A DNA stretch of 64,000 nt from a virus. The position numbers and the translations under genes were made by a program. Positions 1 through 6,131 of the stretch are shown in pieces. The stretch covers positions 41,757 through 105,756 of IMG/VR virus record IMGVR_UViG_3300042383_000523. One strand, written 5' to 3'. The notes under the pieces are model-generated. The model was not told the origin of the DNA and did not search any database. It worked only from the letters and a program-made list of their open reading frames with translations. The first letter of the stretch is position 1. Each line of letters begins with the position of its first letter.

Positions 1-591
1 CTAGAAGCAGAATCAGCATCTCGTCAATTAGCAGTAGAATACGGAGAACCATTATGGTGTCGTGGAACGGGTATGCGTAATACGCATTTACTCGCGATAG
101 CTCCAACAGTATCTAATAGTGTCATAACAGGAGGAATTTCAGCAGGAATTGAGCCATTACCAGCTAACATTTATACTTTTAATGGAGCTAAAGGTACTTT
201 TATTAGAAAAAATAAAGTATTAGAAAACTTATTAGAAGAAAAAGGTCAAAATAAAGATCAATATTGGGACCAAATGTTAAGAGATAATGGTAGTGTTTTA
301 GGTTTACCTGATACTATATTATCACCTGATGAAAAAGAATTATTTTTAACATTCCCTGAAATAAATCAGTTAGAATTAGTTAGACAAGCGGCCATCAGAC
401 AAAGATATATTGATCAAACACAATCTTTAAATCTATCATTTGATCCTCAAGATTCACCAAAATGGATTAATCAGGTTCATATGGAAGCTCATAAATTAGG
501 AATAAAAACATTATATTATTTAAGAACCGATTCAGTTATTAAAGGTGATTTAGGATCAAGACAAGCTGAATGTGTAAGTTGCGAAGGTTAA
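1..591 (+). CDS. nrdA: Ribonucleotide reductase class I large subunit, C-terminal part (5' cut by window)
   Basis: The open frame runs in from the window edge, so only the last 196 residues are present. They match the C-terminal half of the NrdA barrel: the NTHLLAIAPT and GIEPLPANIY stretches, the RQRYIDQTQSLNL motif, and the GIKTLYYLRT segment typical of the end of the domain. The protein ends in CVSCEG, a Cys-x-x-Cys tail like the swinging redox cysteines that re-reduce class I active sites. It would reduce ribonucleotides to deoxyribonucleotides for phage replication. The thioredoxin encoded at 1361 is a plausible reductant. Only the upstream extent is uncertain. Confidence 0.95.
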   Translation, partial: LEAESASRQLAVEYGEPLWCRGTGMRNTHLLAIAPTVSNSVITGGISAGIEPLPANIYTFNGAKGTFIRKNKVLENLLEEKGQNKDQYWDQMLRDNGSVLGLPDTILSPDEKELFLTFPEINQLELVRQAAIRQRYIDQTQSLNLSFDPQDSPKWINQVHMEAHKLGIKTLYYLRTDSVIKGDLGSRQAECVSCEG

Positions 592-592
592 T

Positions 593-775
593 ATGGATAC
601 ATCAAATAAAATGCTAAAATATTTGGAGACTGTCGAAAAAGATGTTAGATTTATAGAAGAACAGATAAAAAACAATCCAAATAATATAACAGAATATGAA
701 GAACAACTAGATTCGCTTTTAGCGAATTTAGGTTCTGAATTGTTATCACTAAGTAAAGAAGAAGAAACAGAGTAA
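593..775 (+). CDS. Small acidic hypothetical protein
   Basis: A 60-residue acidic, helix-prone protein starting one base after the nrdA stop, so it is probably translated in the same transcript. The sequence is rich in Glu/Lys/Leu with heptad-like spacing, suggesting a short coiled coil. No family recognised. It sits between nucleotide-metabolism genes and queD. Confidence 0.6.
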   Translation: MDTSNKMLKYLETVEKDVRFIEEQIKNNPNNITEYEEQLDSLLANLGSELLSLSKEEETE

Positions 776-778
776 GTT

Positions 779-1243
779 ATGAAAAAATTTCAATCAACAA
801 AAGTATTTGATGGATACTCTACAGTATTTCGTCAATGGAGAGCAGAAGGAACTCACTGTAGTTTTCTTCATGGTTATGGTATTTCTTTCAAAATTGTATT
901 TGAAGGAGAATTAGACGAAAGAAACTGGGTATGGGACTTTGGAGGAATGAAAAGAGCTAAAAATACCATTGATGGTATGCCTCCTAAAGCATGGATGGAC
1001 TATATGTTCGATCACACTTACATTATAGCTGAAGATGATCCATTCTTACCATTAGCTATAGAAATGGATAAAAATGAAATAGCCCAAGTTAGAGTAATAC
1101 CCGCTACAGGAGCAGAACAATTCGCTAAATTTATCTATGATAAAGTATCTGAATTTATTAAAATAGAAACAGATAATAGAGTAAGAGTAGTAAGTGTAGA
1201 ATTTAAAGAACATACTAAAAACTCAGCGATATATGGTGAGTAA
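779..1243 (+). CDS. queD: QueD-like 6-carboxytetrahydropterin synthase
   Basis: A 154-residue member of the PTPS/QueD fold, which converts 7,8-dihydroneopterin triphosphate to 6-carboxytetrahydropterin in 7-deazaguanine synthesis. Visible landmarks are C27 with HGY at 31-33, the ERNWVWDF stretch near residue 48, the DHT/DDP segment near 79-88 and a late Glu. In canonical QueD the zinc is held by three His. Here only H31 is retained: W20 aligns with the first His and Y33 with the last. This could be a distinct metal-site subclass. Other pathway genes in the window are queC (3742), queE (13679) and folE (14645), plus the DpdA-like gene at 1609. Confidence 0.85.
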   Translation: MKKFQSTKVFDGYSTVFRQWRAEGTHCSFLHGYGISFKIVFEGELDERNWVWDFGGMKRAKNTIDGMPPKAWMDYMFDHTYIIAEDDPFLPLAIEMDKNEIAQVRVIPATGAEQFAKFIYDKVSEFIKIETDNRVRVVSVEFKEHTKNSAIYGE

Positions 1244-1364
1244 ACCTAACTTAACAATGGATGAGTTCCATCAGTACTTACAAAATGTAATAGACTCTAA
1301 ATTAGATCTAAGACAGAAAGTAGTAGCAGTAGAAAGATATATAAAACAAATAACAGGAAGATGA
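1233..1364 (+). CDS. Small hypothetical protein (43 aa)
   Basis: A 43-codon frame that overlaps the queD end by 11 nt and the thioredoxin start through ATGA. The tight overlap at both ends suggests a real, translationally coupled gene. The product looks like one or two helices (an MDEFHQYLQNVID-type stretch followed by a basic C-terminus). No family recognised. Confidence 0.55.
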   Translation: MVSKPNLTMDEFHQYLQNVIDSKLDLRQKVVAVERYIKQITGR

Positions 1365-1609
1365 AAAAAGTAATTAGATACACAGCAGCATGGTGTGGAC
1401 CATGTAAAATGTATGCACCAACATTTGAACAAGTAAGAACAAGTTCACCACTATCATTTGAAACTATAGATGTAGATTCAGGACACCCTTCAATTACAGA
1501 ATATGGTATTAGAAATGTACCTACAACTGTTGTAGTTGAAATAGATGGTACTGTAAGAAAACAAAGCGGAAATATGAGTGCAGACGCACTGAGAACATTT
1601 ATTGGATAA
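1361..1609 (+). CDS. Thioredoxin-like protein
   Basis: An 82-residue minimal thioredoxin fold with the active site WCGPC at residues 11-15 and the cis-proline loop NVPTT near residue 53. It is shorter than host thioredoxins (about 105 aa), as phage versions often are. The likely role is electron donor for the phage ribonucleotide reductase whose gene ends at 591. The start overlaps the preceding small gene (ATGA) and its stop overlaps the next start (TAATG). Confidence 0.9.
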   Translation: MKKVIRYTAAWCGPCKMYAPTFEQVRTSSPLSFETIDVDSGHPSITEYGIRNVPTTVVVEIDGTVRKQSGNMSADALRTFIG

Positions 1610-2397
1610 TGAAAATATCACACGAATTACCGTTATCATTATTTCCTTATAGTTTTGGATGGAATGATTATGAATATTGTTTACCTCATTTGTTAGATAA
1701 ACATGATGAATATAGACAATTCTTTTTAGATTCTCGAGAAAGAAACCGCTTTATTATAATGGATAATGGTTTATTTGAGGGTGTGACTCATACTACTCAA
1801 GACTTATTAGACAAAATCAATCTAATAGAACCAGATATCTTTATTGTACCTGACGAATGGAATGATAAAAATGCTACAGCTAAAAATGCAAAACATTGGA
1901 ATCAATATGATTTACCTGAACGTACTAATTTAATGGTAGTAATGCAAGGTACAACTATTGGTGAAATGCATCAACTATACCAACAGTGTGTTGATTTAGG
2001 TTATACTCATTTCGCATTTAATCATTCTTCTGTATTATATCAAGAATTATGTCCTACAGAAAATAAACTAGCTAATCAAACAGTTGGAAGGGTATTACTT
2101 TTAGAAAATATGAAAGATGAAAAATTAATCAAACCACATCACTACATCCATTTACTAGGATGTTCGGTACCTCAAGAATTTACTCACTACAGAGATAATT
2201 GGGAACCAGGAATGATTAATTCAGTAGATACTTCAAACCCAATTATATGTGGTGCCTTAGGTATTAGATATGATGAAGTAGGTTTATTAGAAAAACCATC
2301 AAATAAAATTGAAGAATTCATGGAATCTAATTTAGATGAACAATTAGAAGACATCAAATATAACATACAATGCTTTAAAAACTTCTGCAATAAATAG
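1609..2397 (+). CDS. dpdA: DpdA-like DNA 7-deazaguanine transglycosylase
   Basis: A 262-residue TIM-barrel protein of the tRNA-guanine transglycosylase superfamily, resembling short phage DpdA proteins that swap guanine in DNA for a 7-deazaguanine base. Supporting features are the MDNGLFEG motif at 51-58 (D52), the PDIFIVPDEW strand-loop near 75-84, the VVMQGTT strand near 110, HLLGCSVP near 181, and the SVDTSNP motif near 205-211 that matches the catalytic-Asp region. Bacterial tRNA TGT is about 370 aa with a zinc site; none is seen here, which favours DpdA. The surrounding queD/queC/queE/folE set supports a DNA modification role. The exact base cannot be read from sequence. Confidence 0.8.
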   Translation: MKISHELPLSLFPYSFGWNDYEYCLPHLLDKHDEYRQFFLDSRERNRFIIMDNGLFEGVTHTTQDLLDKINLIEPDIFIVPDEWNDKNATAKNAKHWNQYDLPERTNLMVVMQGTTIGEMHQLYQQCVDLGYTHFAFNHSSVLYQELCPTENKLANQTVGRVLLLENMKDEKLIKPHHYIHLLGCSVPQEFTHYRDNWEPGMINSVDTSNPIICGALGIRYDEVGLLEKPSNKIEEFMESNLDEQLEDIKYNIQCFKNFCNK

Positions 2398-2429
2398 TTG
2401 GAAAACTAATATAAATTTATTATATTTAC
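2398..2429 (+). promoter_or_regulatory. Bacteroidota-type promoter (TTG-N20-TATATTTAC)
   Basis: TTG at 2398-2400, 20-nt spacer, TATATTTAC at 2421-2429. It lies just after the dpdA stop and 20 nt before the 2449 start. Same spacing as eleven other copies in the window. Confidence 0.75.
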
Positions 2430-2448
2430 ACAAATAAAATTAAACGTT

Positions 2449-2592
2449 ATGAGTAAAACATCTGCAAAAAACAAGTACGAGCAATTAATGGCTTGGTTAC
2501 CAACTTTAGGACAATCTAAAAAGTCTAAAGTAGAAAAACAATCCACCAAATTCAGCAAAGCTGATTATTATAAAGAAAGAGGAGCAAAATAA
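2449..2592 (+). CDS. Small basic hypothetical protein (47 aa)
   Basis: First gene after the promoter at 2398. It encodes a Lys-rich 47-residue product starting MSKTSAKNKYEQL. Its stop overlaps the next start (TAATG at 2590-2594). No family recognised. Confidence 0.6.
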   Translation: MSKTSAKNKYEQLMAWLPTLGQSKKSKVEKQSTKFSKADYYKERGAK

Positions 2593-2765
2593 TGGTAGAA
2601 GCATTAAGACATGCTTTTGGTCTTTGTGGAGAACATTGGCACCCTAACGTACTAAATATATCAGCTGCTTCTTTAGGATTTGTAGGATTATCTTCATATA
2701 TTAAATACAAGTTTAACATTTTAAAAAGTTATGTAACATGGAACAAGAACAAAAACCGTACATGA
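2592..2765 (+). CDS. Small membrane-associated hypothetical protein (57 aa)
   Basis: A 57-residue product coupled to the previous gene by TAATG. The N-terminus is HAFGLCGEHWHPN and the middle (residues about 21-37) is hydrophobic, a likely single membrane segment, followed by a basic tail. It overlaps the next start by 28 nt. No function can be assigned. Confidence 0.5.
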   Translation: MVEALRHAFGLCGEHWHPNVLNISAASLGFVGLSSYIKYKFNILKSYVTWNKNKNRT

Positions 2766-2965
2766 TGTCACTTTATGATTATCTAGGTAAAGCAGCTGGC
2801 TCAGAATTAGGTAAAGAAGTAGCAGAAACTGCTGTAAAATTAAAAGAAACCATACAAAAAAAGTATGTAACTAACACTCGTTATAAAGGTGAAATTTTAA
2901 TGTATCGACGTGAATTTCTTGATCTTTATTTTGGGAACATGGTATATGAAGGAGAACAAAAATAG
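2738..2965 (+). CDS. Hypothetical protein (75 aa)
   Basis: A 75-residue soluble protein (MEQEQKPYMMSLYDYLGKA...) with mostly helical character. The YDYLGKAAGSELGKEV stretch is like small conserved proteins seen in Bacteroidota phages, but I cannot name a family. It is the last gene before the HNH insertion. Confidence 0.6.
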   Translation: MEQEQKPYMMSLYDYLGKAAGSELGKEVAETAVKLKETIQKKYVTNTRYKGEILMYRREFLDLYFGNMVYEGEQK

Positions 2966-3019
2966 TTGTGGTTTTTAATGGGGAGTGTAATATTTATTAC
3001 CGCCATAAAATATCACAAC
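2965..3019 (+). promoter_or_regulatory. Structured leader of the HNH gene
   Basis: GTTGTG at 2965-2970 pairs with CACAAC at 3014-3019, directly before the start at 3021. Inside, ATGG and CCAT arms flank the near-palindrome GTAATATTTATTAC. The result is a nested hairpin covering the translation initiation region, similar in principle to hairpins that restrain homing-endonuclease translation in T4. Confidence 0.4.
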
Positions 3020-3020
3020 T

Positions 3021-3686
3021 ATGCCTACTAAAGAATATTTCCAAGAATATAGAAGGAAGAATAATCCTAAATTAAAAGAAAAAGAAGAATTATCTCAACA
3101 ACAAAAAAAACGTTGTACTAAATGTTCTGAAATTAAAGAATTTAAAGATTTTGTTCCTCAAAAAGCTGGGTTTATGGGTTTTAAAGCTCAATGTAAGTCC
3201 TGTGATTCAAAATACGACAAAAGTTATCAATCTCAAACTAACCTTAGATCTAAAAGAGATAAAACCCCTAAATCTATTCAATATAGAAAAGATTATATTT
3301 CTAAAAACAAAGATTGGTGGAGGAAATATGAAAGGGGATATAGATACTCTAGAAGGCAAGAAGATATGTTCTTTAAAATAAAAGGAAATCTAAGTAGTAG
3401 ACTCTCAGACTTGATACAAAATCGTGGATTGGGTAAAAGGACAGTAGAATTATTAGGATGTGATAAAGATACATTTTTAAATCATCTTGAATCTCAATTT
3501 ACTGAAGGAATGACTTGGGAAAATTATGGTTTAAAAGGATGGCATGTAGATCATATAATACCTATTTCATCTTATGATTTGACTAACGAAGACGAAGTAA
3601 AAAAAGCCTGTCATTATTCCAACCTTCAACCACTTTGGTGGCAAGATAATTTGGAGAAAGGAAATAAAATTCGTACATTAAAATAA
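3021..3686 (+). CDS. HNH homing-type endonuclease
   Basis: A 221-residue protein with two parts. Residues about 31-60 form a zinc-ribbon-like motif (RCTKCSEIKEFKDF ... CKSC). The C-terminus carries an HNH core, GWHVDHIIPISSYDL, then the YSNLQPLWWQDN stretch that recurs in phage HNH enzymes. The middle is very basic, fitting DNA binding. It is probably a free-standing mobile endonuclease inserted between the 2738 gene and queC. It shares its domain order with the HNH gene at 51838. Confidence 0.85.
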   Translation: MPTKEYFQEYRRKNNPKLKEKEELSQQQKKRCTKCSEIKEFKDFVPQKAGFMGFKAQCKSCDSKYDKSYQSQTNLRSKRDKTPKSIQYRKDYISKNKDWWRKYERGYRYSRRQEDMFFKIKGNLSSRLSDLIQNRGLGKRTVELLGCDKDTFLNHLESQFTEGMTWENYGLKGWHVDHIIPISSYDLTNEDEVKKACHYSNLQPLWWQDNLEKGNKIRTLK

Positions 3687-3721
3687 AGGTTTGAAGCTCC
3701 ATAACCTGTAAATACCGGAGT
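3687..3721 (+). promoter_or_regulatory. H-type pseudoknot candidate upstream of queC
   Basis: AGGTT (3687-3691) pairs with AACCT (3703-3707). CTCC (3697-3700) inside that loop pairs with GGAG (3717-3720), extended by G96-T21. The two stems interleave as a compact H-type pseudoknot of about 35 nt with a 9-nt A-rich third loop, ending 21 nt before the queC start. Small pseudoknots of this topology include preQ1 riboswitches. The resemblance is topological only; the known consensus is not clearly met. Confidence 0.4.
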
Positions 3722-3741
3722 AAAGTTTTAAATTTAATAAA

Positions 3742-4635
3742 ATGCAAAAACAAAAAGACCACGTAGTAGTTTCATTAAGTGGGGGTTTAGATTCAAGCAC
3801 ATTACTATTACGTTGTTTATCAGAGTACAAAAGTGTTACGGCCATAAGCTTTGACTATGGTCAAAAGCACAGAGTAGAGCTAGAGAGAGCTCAATCATTA
3901 GTAGATTATATTAATTATTGGGAAAACAAAGGTGTAGAAGATGGACAAAAACCAAACTATCACCAAGTTAACTATCGTCAAATCCAATTAAACGGATTAG
4001 TTGATTTATTAGATTCAGCATTAGTAACAGGAGGTGAAGATGTACCAGAAGGCCACTATGCAGAAGATAATATGAAAGCAACAGTTGTTCCTAACAGAAA
4101 CAAAATATTTGCTTCTATTACTCAAGCAGTAGCTTTATCAGTTGCAAATCGTACAGGAGAGACTTGTGATATTGCAATGGGTATTCATGCTGGGGATTTT
4201 TCGATTTATCCGGATTGTAGAGCTGAATTTAGAGATGCTGATGATAATGCTTTCCGTTTAGGAAATTGGGGAGCTGAAAAAGTAGGATATTTTACTCCAT
4301 ATCTTGAAGGTAACAAATTTACAATCTTACAAGATGGAGAATTATTATGTGAAGAATTAGGTCTTGAATTTAATGAAGTTTATTCAAGAACTAACACCTC
4401 TTACAAACCAATCTGGATTCCGATACCTGAAGAAAACTACACAATTATGGGAACTACAACCTATGGAGGAAGATGGTACTCAGATTATAAATCAGCTTCA
4501 TCAGTTGAAAGAGTAGAAGCATTTATTAAATTAGGAAGACCTGATCCAGCTCCTTATGCAGACGAAACAGGACCAGTAACATGGGAACATGTAGTAACAG
4601 AAGTAACAAAAGTATTAGATAACCATAACAATTAA
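3742..4635 (+). CDS. queC: QueC-like 7-cyano-7-deazaguanine synthase (zinc-cysteine-less)
   Basis: A 297-residue ATP-dependent synthase of the PP-loop family. SGGLDSSTLL at 13-22 is the PP-loop, followed by AISFDYGQKH near 35-44 and the PNRNKIF and MGIHAGDFSIYPDCR motifs. QueC converts 7-carboxy-7-deazaguanine through an amide to preQ0. Normal QueC ends with four zinc-binding cysteines (SCY then CGxCxxC). Here the matching stretches are TSYKP at 219-223 and SDYKSASS at 247-254, with no cysteine. The protein is also about 70 residues longer than usual. It may stop at the amide, or fold without zinc. Confidence 0.88.
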   Translation: MQKQKDHVVVSLSGGLDSSTLLLRCLSEYKSVTAISFDYGQKHRVELERAQSLVDYINYWENKGVEDGQKPNYHQVNYRQIQLNGLVDLLDSALVTGGEDVPEGHYAEDNMKATVVPNRNKIFASITQAVALSVANRTGETCDIAMGIHAGDFSIYPDCRAEFRDADDNAFRLGNWGAEKVGYFTPYLEGNKFTILQDGELLCEELGLEFNEVYSRTNTSYKPIWIPIPEENYTIMGTTTYGGRWYSDYKSASSVERVEAFIKLGRPDPAPYADETGPVTWEHVVTEVTKVLDNHNN

Positions 4636-4639
4636 GATT

Positions 4640-5026
4640 ATGAACGAAACAAACAACTGGTTGACAAACAATCCTTGTAATATAACTACAACAGGAATAA
4701 CAACAGGAACATCAACAATAGCAGGAGGATACCCAGGAACGTCAATAACAACCAACGGAACAGTAGGAATGGGGTTTACAAATCCATCATCAATATTAAC
4801 AGTATCAAATTCAAATAACATGACACCAAGACAAGTAAAAGTAGCAGTATTTACAATCCACAGAGATCCGGATACAAATGAAATCAATTCAACTAAATTT
4901 GTAAAAGAATTATGGATTGAGAAAAAAAATGGAACATCACTTGATTTATTAGTTGCAAAGCACTTAGATAAGGACTTTGACCCAGAAACTACAATAGTTA
5001 GAGAAATCTATACAGTAAGTTTCTAA
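4640..5026 (+). CDS. Hypothetical protein with Thr/Gly/Ser-rich N-terminus
   Basis: 128 residues, 4 nt after queC. The first 60 are low-complexity Thr/Ser/Gly/Asn. The C-terminal half (QVKVAVFTIHRDPDTNEI ... FVKELWIEKKNG) looks like a small mixed alpha/beta domain. No family recognised. It is followed by a non-coding stretch holding a structured RNA and a tRNA-like element. Confidence 0.65.
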   Translation: MNETNNWLTNNPCNITTTGITTGTSTIAGGYPGTSITTNGTVGMGFTNPSSILTVSNSNNMTPRQVKVAVFTIHRDPDTNEINSTKFVKELWIEKKNGTSLDLLVAKHLDKDFDPETTIVREIYTVSF

Positions 5027-5034
5027 TAAAACAA

Positions 5035-5173
5035 TTTACCAACGCTCGCTGTTAGGGTATGAAATTTAAAAAGGGTTTGTAATACGCGTACCAAACCAGA
5101 AACCCTGATCTTATTAGAGAGAAGTATAGTGTTAGAATTCTACACGCTAATAGGAAAGACCAAGGTTGGTAAA
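5035..5173 (+). ncRNA. Candidate structured RNA closed by a 9-bp stem
   Basis: TTTACCAAC (5035-5043) is perfectly complementary to GTTGGTAAA (5165-5173), closing a 139-nt element in a gene-free stretch. Inside are AGGGTTT/AAACCCT (5072-5078 with 5100-5106), competing GGTTTG/CAAACC (5074-5079 with 5092-5097), TATTAG/CTAATA (5112-5117 with 5147-5152), and a hairpin on TAGAATTCTA near 5133-5142. The tRNA-like element follows 4 nt later. No known RNA family recognised. Confidence 0.55.
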
Positions 5174-5177
5174 AAAA

Positions 5178-5263
5178 GAATCGGTTGGTGTAATCAGTGT
5201 AATGCTGGCAGAGGGTAACACCGCTTCTATGCGGGATGAGGGTTCGAGTCCCTCACCGATTCC
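5178..5263 (+). tRNA. Atypical tRNA-like element (possible tRNA-Arg UCU)
   Basis: The acceptor stem GAATCGG/CCGATTC and T arm GAGGG-TTCGAGT-CCCTC are perfect. The best anticodon hairpin is CCGC-TTCTAT-GCGG, with a 6-nt loop and 4 bp. About 36 nt lie between the acceptor and anticodon arms, against the usual 19-21, so the D region is enlarged. A normal tRNA-Arg(UCU) exists at 50273. It may be a degenerate tRNA or a tRNA mimic. Confidence 0.5.
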
Positions 5264-5270
5264 AAATTAA

Positions 5271-5665
5271 ACTACTGTTCTTTGAAATAAAACTTATAAA
5301 TTATGGAACAAATTTTAGCATTTGTTTTAGGGGTTGGTATAGCTCTCCTTGGATGGGGAGTTGTGGTAGCGTTTAGAACAGCAAAACAAGTAGCAGCTTT
5401 AAAAGCTAATGAAGCAGAAATCACTAATTGGATTTCTAGAAACGATGAATTAATAAATCGTAGAATTGATCAAGAAATTGATCGAGTAAATAACCTACAT
5501 AAAGACAGTATTTCATTTACTGACTCCAGAGTAGATAGATTAGAACAAAAACTTTCATCAATTGATAATGATGGATGTAAGCCAGTTAAAAAAATTGACC
5601 AAGACGGATGTGAACCCGTTAAAAAGAAATTAATAAAAGGATAAATTAACCCAAAGAACAGTAGT
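5271..5665. repeat. Perfect 14-nt inverted repeat enclosing the 5303 gene
   Basis: ACTACTGTTCTTTG at 5271-5284 and its exact reverse complement at 5652-5665 flank the gene at 5303-5644. No intrinsic-terminator T run follows. A comparable gene-enclosing 14-nt repeat surrounds hsp20. Confidence 0.8.
5303..5644 (+). CDS. Membrane-anchored coiled-coil protein
   Basis: 113 residues. Residues about 4-25 form a strong membrane segment (ILAFVLGVGIALLGWGVVVA). It is followed by a long charged helix with heptad spacing (about 35-90). The C-terminus has a short imperfect duplication, DNDGCKPVKKI / DQDGCEPVKKK, each half with one Cys. The gene is enclosed by the 14-nt inverted repeat and lies upstream of a small HTH gene. 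Function unknown. Confidence 0.7.
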   Translation: MEQILAFVLGVGIALLGWGVVVAFRTAKQVAALKANEAEITNWISRNDELINRRIDQEIDRVNNLHKDSISFTDSRVDRLEQKLSSIDNDGCKPVKKIDQDGCEPVKKKLIKG

Positions 5666-5696
5666 AAAATATTATTAAATTTAAATCAGAGTTATT

Positions 5697-5924
5697 ATGA
5701 AAAGAAGAACAAAAACCAAACAATTAAACAGAACAGCTAAATTAGCGTTCTACATGGCCCGTCAACAAAAAGGTGACAACAACACTTTAGCAGAACAAAC
5801 AGGATTTACTCCTAGCTTTGTTAGTTATGTTAAAAGAGGAGAAAGAAAGGTAAATGAAACATTAGCAGCAGCTATGTACAATTTATCTAAAAAAAGAACA
5901 AAAAATAGTATTTTAAGCGCATAA
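5697..5924 (+). CDS. Small helix-turn-helix DNA-binding protein
   Basis: 75 residues, very basic at both ends. Residues about 26-60 (NNTLAEQTGFTPSFVSYVKRGERKVNE) fit a Cro/XRE-type HTH: helix 2 LAEQTG, turn, recognition helix PSFVSYVKRGER. It is likely a transcriptional regulator, or a nucleoid-associated protein given the high basic content. It sits 2 nt before the next gene. Confidence 0.7.
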   Translation: MKRRTKTKQLNRTAKLAFYMARQQKGDNNTLAEQTGFTPSFVSYVKRGERKVNETLAAAMYNLSKKRTKNSILSA

Positions 5925-5926
5925 TT

Positions 5927-6109
5927 ATGGGACACCACTTAATTGATGATGCTTTAGAAAATCAAGAACAATTAGAATTAGTTTCTTATAGTGAAGAATT
6001 AGGTATGATTGATTATGTTAAAGTATCATACCATACTATTTTAACTACTCCTAACGATGCTGAATTAGGAGAATTAGTGAGAAATACATTACACAAATTG
6101 AAAAAATAG
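5927..6109 (+). CDS. Small acidic hypothetical protein (60 aa)
   Basis: A 60-residue acidic protein directly following the HTH gene. No domain recognised. It is the last gene before the exported-protein cluster. Confidence 0.6.
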   Translation: MGHHLIDDALENQEQLELVSYSEELGMIDYVKVSYHTILTTPNDAELGELVRNTLHKLKK

Positions 6110-6131
6110 ATAAATTTTTATATTTATCGAT

